Positions 35,370 to 43,555 of a stretch of DNA of 64,000 nt are shown piece after piece. The notes beneath the pieces are model-generated. The model saw nothing but the letters and a program-made list of their open reading frames with translations. It had not been told where the DNA came from and ran no database searches. Position 1 is the first letter of the stretch; the number at the start of each line of letters is the position of its first letter. Both the position numbers and the translations under genes were made by a program. This stretch comes from Asanoa ferruginea (GTDB lineage Bacteria > Actinomycetota > Actinomycetes > Mycobacteriales > Micromonosporaceae). The stretch lies in assembly GCF_003387075.1 (NCBI RefSeq), contig NZ_QUMQ01000001.1, positions 2,914,001-2,978,000 on the forward strand. The letters are read 5' to 3'.

Positions 35370-36230
35370 ATGACGAGCGTGGCGTACGAGATCGTCGACG
35401 TCTTCACCGACCGGCCGTTCACCGGCAACCCGCTGGCGGTGGTGTTCGGCGGCGAGGAACTGGCGAGTTCCCAGATGCAGGCCCTGGCCCGCGAGTTCAA
35501 CCTGTCCGAGACGGTGTTCGTGCTGCCACCGTCGCCCGGTGCGGAGGCGACCTACCGGGCGCGGATCTTCACGCCCAACAGCGAGTTGCCGTTCGCCGGG
35601 CACCCGAGCGTCGGCGCCGCCGTCACCGCCAGCGCGCGCGGGCTGTTCGCCGCCGGGTCGGTCGTGCAGGAGTGCGGCGCGGGTCTGCTTCCGGTCGTGG
35701 TGTCCGGATCCACCGCGACGCTGACCGGTGGCCGCGCCACGGTCGGCGAGCCGCTCGAGCCCGGCCCGCTGCTCGCGGCGGTGGGGCTGACCGCCACCGA
35801 CCTCGACGGGGCCGGGCCGCCGCGGGTCGCCGGCTGCGGTCTCGAGTTCCCCTACCTGCCGGTCCGCCCCGACGCGGTGGCCCGGGCCCGGCTCGACCGC
35901 GCCATCTCCACCGACGTCGACGTTTTCGCCTGGGACCCGCAGACGCGCACCGCGCACGCCCGGGTCTTCGTCCCTGGCCTCGCCGTCCCCGAAGACCCGG
36001 CCACCGGCTCGGCCGCGCTGGGGCTCGGGGTCTGGCTGGTGACCAACGGCCTGCTGCCGGCCGACGGCGAGTCGAGCTACGTGGTGCACCAGGGCGTCGA
36101 GCTGCATCGCCCGTCGGTGCTGGAGTGCTCGGTCACGGCGGTCGGTGGCGTGGTGACCAACGCCCGGGTGACCGGCAACGTGGTGCCGATCGCCCGCGGC
36201 GAGATGGCCGTGCCGCCGTTCATCGGATAA
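35370..36230 (+). CDS. PhzF-family isomerase
   Basis: This 286-aa protein has the diaminopimelate-epimerase-like twin fold. VDVFTDRPFTGNPLAVV and EFNLSETVFV (with the catalytic Glu of PhzF) lie in the first half, FTPNSELPFAGHPSVG follows, and PATGSAALGLGVWL marks the second half. Family members isomerise or epimerise small acids, and only one is known to act in phenazine synthesis. No phenazine genes are near, so the substrate is unknown. Confidence 0.88.
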   Translation: MTSVAYEIVDVFTDRPFTGNPLAVVFGGEELASSQMQALAREFNLSETVFVLPPSPGAEATYRARIFTPNSELPFAGHPSVGAAVTASARGLFAAGSVVQECGAGLLPVVVSGSTATLTGGRATVGEPLEPGPLLAAVGLTATDLDGAGPPRVAGCGLEFPYLPVRPDAVARARLDRAISTDVDVFAWDPQTRTAHARVFVPGLAVPEDPATGSAALGLGVWLVTNGLLPADGESSYVVHQGVELHRPSVLECSVTAVGGVVTNARVTGNVVPIARGEMAVPPFIG

Positions 36231-36240
36231 GCCGACTAGC

Positions 36241-36261
36241 GGTATATACCGATGGTCGGTA
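36241..36261. promoter_or_regulatory. Putative PadR operator and promoter
   Basis: GGTATATACC (36241-36250) is a perfect 10-bp palindrome. It overlaps a second one, TACCGA-TGG-TCGGTA (36247-36261). Both lie 11-31 bp before the padR-like start and probably cover its promoter, fitting autorepression. Confidence 0.6.
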
Positions 36262-36271
36262 GCATTGGCGA

Positions 36272-36610
36272 ATGGCTATGCAGGAGCCGACCTTCTTCAT
36301 CCTGACCGCGCTCGCCGAGCAGCCGTTGCACGGCTACGGCGTGATCCGGGCCGTCGCCGACCTGTCGGGCGGCCGGATCACGCTGCGCGCGGGCACCCTC
36401 TACGCCGCCCTCGACCGGTTGACCGAGGAGGGGCTGCTCGTCCTCGACCGCGAGGAGGCCGTCGACGGGCGGCTGCGCCGCTACTACCGGCTGACCGACG
36501 ACGGTGGCGCCGCGCTGTCCGCCGAGATCGACCGGATGCGCGCCAACGCGACGATGGCCGCCGCCCGGCTGCGCCGCACGACCCGGCTCGCGTTCGGCCC
36601 CGCGTCGTGA
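36272..36610 (+). CDS. PadR-family transcriptional regulator
   Basis: This 112-aa winged-helix repressor has the PadR layout: FFILTALAEQPLHGYGVIRAV, the recognition region RITLRAGTLYAALDRLTEEGL, and the wing (RRYYRLTDDG). The C-terminal dimerisation helix is short. It is translationally coupled to the membrane protein that follows (GTGA), so it probably controls that gene in response to an unknown signal. Confidence 0.9.
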   Translation: MAMQEPTFFILTALAEQPLHGYGVIRAVADLSGGRITLRAGTLYAALDRLTEEGLLVLDREEAVDGRLRRYYRLTDDGGAALSAEIDRMRANATMAAARLRRTTRLAFGPAS

Positions 36611-37902
36611 GCCCGCTCGAACGCCGCTACCGCCGCCTGCTGCTGGCCTTCCCGCGCGCCTACCGCCGCGAGCGGGGCGAGGAGATGCTGACCACCCTGC
36701 TCGACGGCGCCCCGACCGACCGGGCTCGCCCGCCGGCGGCCGAGGCCTGGGAACTGCTCCGCGTCGGCCTGCGCATGCGCTTCGGACCGCCGCGCGGCCG
36801 GGTCTATGGCGCGGTGGCCATCGTCGCGGCGATCACTATCGGATACGCCGGCCTCAGCGCGGTCGCCCGGCAGACGGCCGACTCCGGCCGGGACACGATG
36901 TCGGCGGCCCTGTCGCTGCTGCCCGACTCGATGGTCATGGGTCGTGCCGACCGGATGCTCACCACGTTCGGCGGCCCGACCGAGGTCGAAGCCACCTACC
37001 CGGCGAGGGCCGAAGCGCTCGACAGCGTGGCGACCGGCCTGCGCGAGCGCGCGGTGGCCGACGGATGGGAGGCCGGCCCGATCCTTCCCGGCCACCGCTT
37101 CACCCTGGACCGGGCCGGCGAGCGCCTGGTCGTCTCCGTCGTGGCCGGCGATCCCGGTCCCGGGGTCGGCGCCGCTTTCCAGGTGCGCTACCCGTGGCCG
37201 GCGCAGGCCCTGCCGGTCGGTGTCGCGGTGCTCCTGCTCGGCGGGCTGACCGGTTGGCTGGTCGCGGCGTGGGTGCTGCGCCGCTTCCGGTCCCGCCCGC
37301 CCGTGGCCCAACTCGGGTTGGCGTTGATCGGCCTGCCGAGCCTGTTGTTCGTCATCGCGGGCGGCGTGGCCACCGCGGCGGCCGTTCGGTCGCAGGCCGT
37401 CCAGGTGGGCTTCGCCGGGCCGCTGACCGAACGACTCGGACTTCTCGGCCTGGCGGCGACGCTGGTCCTGGCTCTGGCCCTGCCGGCCGAGCGCGCCGCG
37501 GCCACGCCGTCGCCGCGGACCGACCCGGTGCGACTGGGTGCCCGGCTGGTGATGGCGGCGCATCTCGCGTTCGGCCTGGCGATCGCCACCGTGCTGGTCA
37601 CTTTCACGGGCCGGATGCTGACCACCGGCGCCGACCGGGCCACGATGCTGAGCGGCGCACAGGACCCCAAGGAACTGCTGCCGCTGCCGGTGTTCGTCCC
37701 GGTCGCGCTGCTCTACTACACCGGCGTGATCCTGTCGCCGCTGCTGCTGACCGTCTCGGTCCCGCTGCTCGTGACCGGCCGCCGGCGGGTCGGCCCGCTG
37801 GCCTGGCACGTGCTGCTGGTCGCGGCCGTCTCGGCCGTCGCACTGCCGGCCCTGCTGCTCACTCCCTACGGCGGCGACGCCGCCCGCTGGTGGCTCGACT
37901 AG
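36607..37902 (+). CDS. Multi-pass membrane protein paired with PadR
   Basis: This 431-aa protein has a cytosolic N-terminus (SPLERRYRRLLLAFPRAYRRERGEEML), similar to the prefix seen on several actinobacterial permease-like proteins coded after PadR regulators. It is followed by about six membrane helices (around residues 68-88, 200-222, 245-270, 280-300, 318-340 and 362-415). I cannot assign a substrate. The GTG at 36607 overlaps the padR stop. It shares a CTAG stop with the convergent gene. Confidence 0.75.
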   Translation: MSPLERRYRRLLLAFPRAYRRERGEEMLTTLLDGAPTDRARPPAAEAWELLRVGLRMRFGPPRGRVYGAVAIVAAITIGYAGLSAVARQTADSGRDTMSAALSLLPDSMVMGRADRMLTTFGGPTEVEATYPARAEALDSVATGLRERAVADGWEAGPILPGHRFTLDRAGERLVVSVVAGDPGPGVGAAFQVRYPWPAQALPVGVAVLLLGGLTGWLVAAWVLRRFRSRPPVAQLGLALIGLPSLLFVIAGGVATAAAVRSQAVQVGFAGPLTERLGLLGLAATLVLALALPAERAAATPSPRTDPVRLGARLVMAAHLAFGLAIATVLVTFTGRMLTTGADRATMLSGAQDPKELLPLPVFVPVALLYYTGVILSPLLLTVSVPLLVTGRRRVGPLAWHVLLVAAVSAVALPALLLTPYGGDAARWWLD

Positions 37903-38399
37903 CGGCGCTTGCCGAGCACCTTGTGCAGGCGGAACGGCTTGCGGACGGGAGTGGTCGCCGCGGTATCCCGGGGCGGCTCGGCGAGGCTGCCGTCGGGCAG
38001 GTCGGGCCGGGTGACGGCCGGTGTGTCCTGCGCCTGGGTCAGGCAGCTCAGCGTGCAGTCCATCGCCCAGCGTTCGAGCAGCTTCTCGGTCGGGCCCGAC
38101 GCGTTGAGCCGCTTGCCGCCGACCTGGGGCGCCACCGTGTTCCACTCGTCGTCGCCCGGCTGCACCCGGCGCACGTCGGCGGTGAAGGTGACGATCCGGC
38201 CGCCGTGGTCGCCGCGCAGCGTCACCTCGGCCGTTGCGGCCCGGGCCAGCCCGGGTGCCTGCTGCTCACCCATGCCGCTGACCAGGTAAAGCGCGCCGTC
38301 GACCGGCACGCACCAGAGCCCACGGGGTGCCGCGCCGTCGACGGACACCCAGGCCACGGCCGCCTTCTTGATCGCCTCTTCCACCACCGGGTCGGTCAC
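37899..38399 (-). CDS. Pyridoxamine-phosphate-oxidase-like (FMN split-barrel) protein
   Basis: This 166-aa protein looks like a small split-barrel protein: VAWVSVDGAAPRGLWCVPVDGALYLVSG and GGRIVTFTADVRRV form the alternating strands. It may bind FMN or F420, but no decisive residues are visible. The C-terminal 35 residues are basic and low in structure. The GTG at 38399 overlaps the HAD gene stop (GTGA), so they form one operon. Confidence 0.65.
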   Translation of the reverse strand: MTDPVVEEAIKKAAVAWVSVDGAAPRGLWCVPVDGALYLVSGMGEQQAPGLARAATAEVTLRGDHGGRIVTFTADVRRVQPGDDEWNTVAPQVGGKRLNASGPTEKLLERWAMDCTLSCLTQAQDTPAVTRPDLPDGSLAEPPRDTAATTPVRKPFRLHKVLGKRR

Positions 38400-39118
38400 C
38401 CCCTCATCCTGCCCGGCGCCGTGGCCCGCTGGCCATGGTCGACCTCGTCGAGCACCCCGACGAGCCGGGCCACCGCGCGGCCGGGCCAGTCGACGTCGGC
38501 GCCGAAGACCAGGTGGTCGACCAGGTCGGGCGCGGCCAGCCGGACGGCGGTCATGCCGATCTCGGCCGCGCCGGTCAGCTCGTGGCTGCCGCCGTCGCCG
38601 ACGTAGAGGCACTCGGCCGGCGCGACGCCGAGCCGCTGGCACGCGGCCAGGTAGATGCTCGGGTCGGGCTTGCAGACGCCCTCCTCGACGGAGAAGACGG
38701 CGGTGTCGAGCAGTGGGGCGACCGGCAGGCTGGGCAGCAACACCGGCAACTCGTGGGTGCAGTCGCTGACCAGGGCCGTGCGCAGCCCGCGCAGCCGCAG
38801 CGCCCACAGCACCGGCACGGCCTCGTCGCGCAACTCCGTGTCGTGCCGGACGGCGCGCAGCCGGCAGGCCACCGCCGCCTGGACCATCTCGTCGGACGGG
38901 TCGGCCCCGGCGCGAACGGCGATCCAGCGGAGGTTGTCGGCCGCGGAGCCGAGATCTCCGCTGGCCCGGCGGTAGTAGGACGCGTCCAGGAGGGCCGTCA
39001 TCAGGGTCGGATCACATCCCAGGATGCGGGCGGTCTCGAGGTGGTCGGGGCCGCGGCGGACCGGCCGGGTGAGAGTGCCGAAGAAGTCGAACACGACCGC
39101 GCGTAATGCGGGCAACAT
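38396..39118 (-). CDS. HAD-superfamily hydrolase
   Basis: This 240-aa phosphatase-like protein has HAD motif I as VVFDFFGTLTRP, where the second Asp is replaced by Phe-Gly; the nucleophile DF remains. Motif II is ALVSDCTHE, motif III is CKPDPSIY, and motif IV is YVGDGGSHEL. The missing general acid Asp in motif I means phosphatase activity may be low or altered. The ATG at 39118 follows GGAGG (complement of 39122-39126). It is first in a two-gene operon. Confidence 0.8.
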   Translation of the reverse strand: MLPALRAVVFDFFGTLTRPVRRGPDHLETARILGCDPTLMTALLDASYYRRASGDLGSAADNLRWIAVRAGADPSDEMVQAAVACRLRAVRHDTELRDEAVPVLWALRLRGLRTALVSDCTHELPVLLPSLPVAPLLDTAVFSVEEGVCKPDPSIYLAACQRLGVAPAECLYVGDGGSHELTGAAEIGMTAVRLAAPDLVDHLVFGADVDWPGRAVARLVGVLDEVDHGQRATAPGRMRG

Positions 39119-39256
39119 CAGCCTCCATGGCAGGACCTGGGGGCAGTAGCTGGCAAGACCGGGGAAGCCTATCGACGGCGACGTGTGCGCCCTATCGGCC
39201 GATCGACCGAGAGTAGTCGGATAGCCGCAGTATGTGATTTGTGAGGATGGTTCACT

Positions 39257-40189
39257 GTGCACCGCCCCGCGCTCGACCCCGCCGCCACTCTCGCGCTCGT
39301 CGTCGCCGTCCTCGCCGTCTCGACCTCGGGCCCGCTGATCGCGTTCGCCGCCGCCGCACCGGCCCTGGCCATCGCGTTCTACCGCAACGCCCTCGCCGTC
39401 GGCGTGCTCGGCCCGATCTCGCTGATCAGAAACCGCCACGAGTACGCCAACCTGGGCCGCCGCGAGGCCGTGTTCTGCGTGCTGGCCGGCGTGGCGCTCG
39501 CCGCGCATTTCGCCGCCTGGATGCCGAGCATCCGGTTCACCACGGTCGCGGCGTCGACGGCGCTCGTCGCCACCCAGCCGGTCTGGCAGGGGCTGATCTC
39601 GGTCGCCCAGGGCCGCAAGCTGCGCACGGTGACCTGGGCCGGCATCGGCGTCGCGGTGCTCGGTGCGGCGCTGGCCACCGGCGCCGACTTCGGCGTCTCG
39701 TCCCGCGCGGTGCTCGGCGACCTGCTCGCGCTGGTCGGCGCCGTGATGGCGGCGGCATACACCGCGCTCGGGGAGCGGGCCCGGGTGACGCTCAGCACGA
39801 CGACGTACACCACCATCTGTTATGGGGTTTGTGCGGTGCTTCTGCTGATCATCTGCCTGGCGTCGGGCCAGCGGCTGGGCGGCTACCCGGGTTCGAGTTG
39901 GCTGGCGATCCTCGGCCTGGTGGCCGGCGCCCAACTGCTCGGGCACACGATGTTCAACTACGCGCTGCGCCGGGTCTCGGCGACCACGATCAGCGTGCTG
40001 ATCCTGCTCGAGGTGCCTGGCGCGGCGACCATCGCCTGGCTCTGGCTGGGCCAGGTGCCGCCGGTCGAGTCGCTGCCCGGCCTGGCCCTGCTGGTGGTCG
40101 GCGTCGCGATCGTGGTGCTCGGCGGCGCCCAGGCCGGCCGCCGCGAGCGGGCCCGGGCCCGCGACCTGGAAACGGCCGCCCTGCCCTAG
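39257..40189 (+). CDS. EamA/DMT-family transporter
   Basis: This 310-aa inner-membrane exporter has ten predicted helices arranged as two EamA repeats. AAPALAIAFYRNALAV begins the first repeat. The second carries the late helices (VSATTISVLILLEVPGAATIAWLWLGQVP) with the conserved end-of-repeat glutamate and proline. Substrates of this family are metabolites or amino acids and cannot be predicted. It uses a GTG start and shares a CTAG stop with the convergent SDR gene. Confidence 0.87.
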   Translation: MHRPALDPAATLALVVAVLAVSTSGPLIAFAAAAPALAIAFYRNALAVGVLGPISLIRNRHEYANLGRREAVFCVLAGVALAAHFAAWMPSIRFTTVAASTALVATQPVWQGLISVAQGRKLRTVTWAGIGVAVLGAALATGADFGVSSRAVLGDLLALVGAVMAAAYTALGERARVTLSTTTYTTICYGVCAVLLLIICLASGQRLGGYPGSSWLAILGLVAGAQLLGHTMFNYALRRVSATTISVLILLEVPGAATIAWLWLGQVPPVESLPGLALLVVGVAIVVLGGAQAGRRERARARDLETAALP

Positions 40190-41001
40190 CCGACGGCCTG
40201 CTCGCTGGCCTTCCACAGTGCGGCGGCCAGGGCCTGGTCAGTGGCCTTGGGGGACACCCGGCGGGGCTTCTTGTCGTAGTAGAAGCCGCCGTTGACCAGC
40301 CGCGCCGGGTCGGCGGTGGCGAGCCAGACCAGCGTCTCGGCACCCTTGTCGGGGCCGCGCAGGAACGGCCCGTGCTTCATGCCCCAGGCGATCAGCCGGT
40401 TGTCGTTGTAGAACCGGGTGCGCACCGCGCCGGGGTGGAACGAGAACGAGAGCATTCCCGGCCACTGCCGGGCGGCCTCGCCCGCGAACAGGATGTTGGC
40501 CTGCTTGCTCGTGCCGTAGGCGAGGAACGGGACGTAGCGCTCCAACTGGCGGTTGAGGTCGCGCGGGTCGAGGTTGCCCCAGCGGTAGGCGCCGGACGCG
40601 GTCACCACCGTGCGCCCGATCCGGTCGTGCAGCAGCGTGGTCAGCAGGAAGCTGGCCAGGTGGTTGGCCTGGATGGTCAGCTCATAACCGTCCACGGTGG
40701 TGGCCGGGTGCAGCACGATCGCGCCGGCGTTGTTGGCGAGCACGTCGATCCGGTCGTACGCCGTGCGCAGGTGCGCCGCCAGCGTGCGCACGTCGTCGAG
40801 CGTGGAGAAGTCGGCGCGGTAGGAGGCCGGCAGCGTGCCGGTCGCGTCGCGTACTTCGGATGCGGCCGCGGCCAGCCTCGCCGGGTCGCGACCGACCAGG
40901 ACGACCTGGTCACCGCGGCGGGCCAGGGCGACGGCGGCGGATAGACCGATCCCGGAACTGGCGCCGGTGATCACTACGACTCGCCCGGTGACTTCTTCCA
41001 C
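40186..41001 (-). CDS. Short-chain dehydrogenase/reductase
   Basis: This 271-aa NAD(P)-dependent oxidoreductase has TGASSGIG for the nucleotide loop, NNAGAI, the catalytic Ser in VVTASGAY and the YGTSK pair. It resembles the retinol-dehydrogenase/WW-domain-oxidoreductase-like group. The substrate is unknown. The GTG start has GAGGAG upstream. It is divergent from the CitE-like gene; GTTAC (41031-41035) and GTAAC (41049-41053) in the gap form a short inverted repeat. Confidence 0.87.
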   Translation of the reverse strand: MEEVTGRVVVITGASSGIGLSAAVALARRGDQVVLVGRDPARLAAAASEVRDATGTLPASYRADFSTLDDVRTLAAHLRTAYDRIDVLANNAGAIVLHPATTVDGYELTIQANHLASFLLTTLLHDRIGRTVVTASGAYRWGNLDPRDLNRQLERYVPFLAYGTSKQANILFAGEAARQWPGMLSFSFHPGAVRTRFYNDNRLIAWGMKHGPFLRGPDKGAETLVWLATADPARLVNGGFYYDKKPRRVSPKATDQALAAALWKASEQAVG

Positions 41002-41071
41002 TGCTTGGTTCTCCTCGGTCTTCGCGCGAGGTTACCGTTTGGCTAACTGTAACGATCGTGAGGAGCTGTCG

Positions 41072-42028
41072 ATGGTCGCAGCCGGCCGCCCGCGCCGTTC
41101 CTGTCTCGCGGTACCCGGTTCGAGCCTGAAGATGCTCGACAAGGCCCGCGGACTCCCGGCCGATCAGGTCTTTCTCGACCTGGAGGACGCGGTCGCGCCG
41201 CTGGCCAAGCCGGAGGCCCGCAAGAACGTGGTCGCGGCGCTCAACGAGGGCGACTGGGGCGACAAGACCAGGGTGGTGCGGGTCAACGACCTGACAACGG
41301 AGTGGACCTACCGCGACGTGGTCGAGGTGGTCGAGGGCGCCGGGGCCAACCTCGACTGCGTGATGCTGCCCAAGGTGCAGTCGGCGGCGCACATCGAGTG
41401 GCTCGACCTCACGCTCACCCAGATCGAGAAGACGATCGGCCTGCCGGTGGGCGGGATCGGCATCGAGGCGCAGATCGAGAACGCGGCCGGGCTGGTCAAC
41501 GTGGACGCGATCGCGGCCGCCTCGCCTCGCGTCGAGACGATCATCTTCGGCCCGGCCGACTTCATGGCGTCGATCAACATGCGGTCGATGGTGGTCGGTG
41601 GGCTGATCCCGGACTATCCCGGCGATCCCTACCACTACATCCTCATGCGACTGTTGATGGCCGCCCGGATGCACGACAAGCAGGCCATCGACGGCCCGTT
41701 CCTACAGATCCGCGACGTCGACGCGTTCCGCGCGGTCGCGAAGCGCTCGGCCGCCCTCGGCTTCGACGGCAAGTGGGTGCTGCACCCGGGCCAGATCGAC
41801 GCGGCCAACGAGATCTACGCGCCGGCGCAGGACGACTACGACCGGGCCGAGCTCATCCTCGACGCCTACGAGCACGCCACCTCGGAAGCGGGCGGCAAGC
41901 TCGGCGCGGTGATGCTCGGCGACGAGATGATCGATGAGGCGTCGCGCAAGATGGCCCTCGTGATCGCGGCCAAGGGCCGGGCCGCCGGGCTGGCCCGCAC
42001 CAGCCGGTTCACCCCACCGGAGGGCTGA
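41072..42028 (+). CDS. CitE-like HpcH/HpaI aldolase family lyase
   Basis: This 318-aa TIM-barrel lyase is related to citrate lyase beta, malyl-CoA and citramalyl-CoA lyases. [16 protein letters not shown] binds the CoA ester. LDLEDAVAP supplies the metal-ligating acids, CVMLPKVQ follows, and [15 protein letters not shown] carries the second metal Glu. [12 protein letters not shown] is the C-terminal signature. Nearby SDR and acyl-CoA dehydrogenase genes suggest acyl-CoA breakdown. The ATG at 41072 has GAGGAG 6 nt upstream. Confidence 0.88.
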   Translation: MVAAGRPRRSCLAVPGSSLKMLDKARGLPADQVFLDLEDAVAPLAKPEARKNVVAALNEGDWGDKTRVVRVNDLTTEWTYRDVVEVVEGAGANLDCVMLPKVQSAAHIEWLDLTLTQIEKTIGLPVGGIGIEAQIENAAGLVNVDAIAAASPRVETIIFGPADFMASINMRSMVVGGLIPDYPGDPYHYILMRLLMAARMHDKQAIDGPFLQIRDVDAFRAVAKRSAALGFDGKWVLHPGQIDAANEIYAPAQDDYDRAELILDAYEHATSEAGGKLGAVMLGDEMIDEASRKMALVIAAKGRAAGLARTSRFTPPEG

Positions 42029-42104
42029 GCGGGGGAGTGTCCGGGGATACCCCGCACAGGGGGCGTCGTTGCCGGGCTTGACCCGACCGGGCAGGATCTC
42101 ACGC

Positions 42105-42899
42105 ATGGGAATCGACACTCAGGCCGACGACGGGTTGACCAGCGTTCGCCTCGACGGCCGGGTCGCCCTGGTCACCGGCGCGGGCAGCCCCGACGGCATC
42201 GGCTACGCGACCGCGCGCCGGCTGCGCCAGCTCGGCGCCAAGGTGGCCATCGTGTCGACCACCCGCCGCATCCACGACCGGGCCACCGAGCTCGGCGCCA
42301 TCGGGTTCGTCGCCGACCTGACCGACGAGGCCGAGGTCGGCGCGCTCGCCGACGCGATCTCCGAGCTGCTCGGCGACGTCGAGGTGTTGGTCAACAACGC
42401 CGGCCTGGCGAGCCGGGCGAGCCCCGAGGTGCTCCGCCCGGTCAACCAGCTCACCTTCGACGAGTGGCGCTCCGAGATCGACCGCAACCTCAGCACGGCG
42501 TTCCTGTGCAGCCGGGCGTTCATCGGCGGCATGTCCGAGCGCGGCTGGGGCCGCATCGTCAACCTCTCGGCCACCGCCGGCCCCGTCAACGCCCTGCCGA
42601 CCGAGGCCGCCTACGCCGCGGCCAAGGCCGGTGTGGTCGGCCTGACCCGGGCGCTGGCGATGGAGATGGTCGCCGACGGGGTGACCGTGAACGCGGTCGC
42701 GCCCGGCACGATCTACACGGCCGCGTCCACGGTCACCGAGCTCAAGCAGGGTCTCGGCACGCCGATCGGGCGGCCGGGCACCCCTGACGAGGTGGCCGCC
42801 GCGATCGCGTTCCTCTGCTCGCCGGCCGCTTCCTACATCACCGGCCAGATGCTGGTGGTCGACGGCGGCAACAGCGTGCGCGAGGCGCAGTTCCGTTAA
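42105..42899 (+). CDS. FabG-like short-chain dehydrogenase
   Basis: This 264-aa oxidoreductase has [17 protein letters not shown] (an SDR loop with the atypical SPDG insertion), NNAG, Ser in VNLSATAG, and YAAAKAG. It has the FabG-like C-terminus [24 protein letters not shown] with VDGG. It likely reduces a 3-oxoacyl-type or hydroxy compound. The ATG at 42105 aligns with the family; the frame extends to 42069. It follows the CitE-like gene by 76 nt. Confidence 0.9.
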   Translation: MGIDTQADDGLTSVRLDGRVALVTGAGSPDGIGYATARRLRQLGAKVAIVSTTRRIHDRATELGAIGFVADLTDEAEVGALADAISELLGDVEVLVNNAGLASRASPEVLRPVNQLTFDEWRSEIDRNLSTAFLCSRAFIGGMSERGWGRIVNLSATAGPVNALPTEAAYAAAKAGVVGLTRALAMEMVADGVTVNAVAPGTIYTAASTVTELKQGLGTPIGRPGTPDEVAAAIAFLCSPAASYITGQMLVVDGGNSVREAQFR

Positions 42900-42930
42900 A
42901 CAGCAGAGCCGTTAAACAGCAGAGCCGTTA
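42895..42930. repeat. Two copies of a 16-bp direct repeat at a gene end
   Basis: GTTAAACAGCAGAGCC occurs at 42895-42910 and 42911-42926 and is followed by GTTA. The first copy covers the stop codon of the FabG-like gene, so the duplication copied the stop region. The array ends at the stop of the convergent DUF4190-type gene. Confidence 0.85.
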
Positions 42931-43473
42931 GTAGCCGTTGTTCAGCGTGTCGCCGGTCGACGCGCTGAACCAGCCGAGCCCGATGATGCCGCAGCAGAAC
43001 AGCACCGCCAGGCCGGTGAATACGTAGCTCAGCACCAGGCCGGCGGTGGCCAGGCCGCCGCCCTCTTCGCCGGACGTGCGCAACTGCTTCTTCGCCAGGT
43101 GGCCGAGCACGATGCCGGCGGGCGCGAAGACGAACGCGAACACCAGCGACAGGATCGCCAGGATGTTGGTGCCGCGGGCCTGCGGGTAGCCGTAGGCCGG
43201 CTGCTGCTGCCCGTAGCCGGGGTAGGCCTGCGCGTAGGGGTCGGGCTGCCCATAGGGGTTCGGCTGGGCGTAGGGGTCCGGCGGCTGCCCATAAGGGTTG
43301 CTCTGCCCATAGGGCTCGGGCTGACCCGACGTGGGCTGGCCCGGGATGGGCTGGCCGGGGGCGGGCTGGCCGGAGACCGGCGGCCCGTAGGACGGCGGGC
43401 CGGACTGCTGCGGGTCATAGGGCTGCCCAGGCTGATAGGGGTCGGGCTGGCTGCCGGGCGGTGGGTAGCTCAT
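42928..43473 (-). CDS. DUF4190 membrane protein with Pro/Gln/Gly/Tyr-rich tail
   Basis: This 181-aa protein has about 100 N-terminal residues of low-complexity P/Q/G/Y sequence (repeats of NPYGQPDPYAQ type). They are followed by two membrane helices (ILAILSLVFAFVFAPAGIVLGHLA; GLVLSYVFTGLAVLFCCGIIGLGWF) of the DUF4190 type. The function is unknown. I prefer the ATG at 43473 with AGGAG (complement of 43481-43485) 7 nt upstream over the GTG at 43479. Confidence 0.8.
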   Translation of the reverse strand: MSYPPPGSQPDPYQPGQPYDPQQSGPPSYGPPVSGQPAPGQPIPGQPTSGQPEPYGQSNPYGQPPDPYAQPNPYGQPDPYAQAYPGYGQQQPAYGYPQARGTNILAILSLVFAFVFAPAGIVLGHLAKKQLRTSGEEGGGLATAGLVLSYVFTGLAVLFCCGIIGLGWFSASTGDTLNNGY

Positions 43474-43555
43474 CGTCACACTCCTGAGTCGTCCCCGGCA
43501 CGCTACTAAACCCTAGGTAGCGATTCGCATCCCGAGTCGGTCCTGAGGAGGGAAG

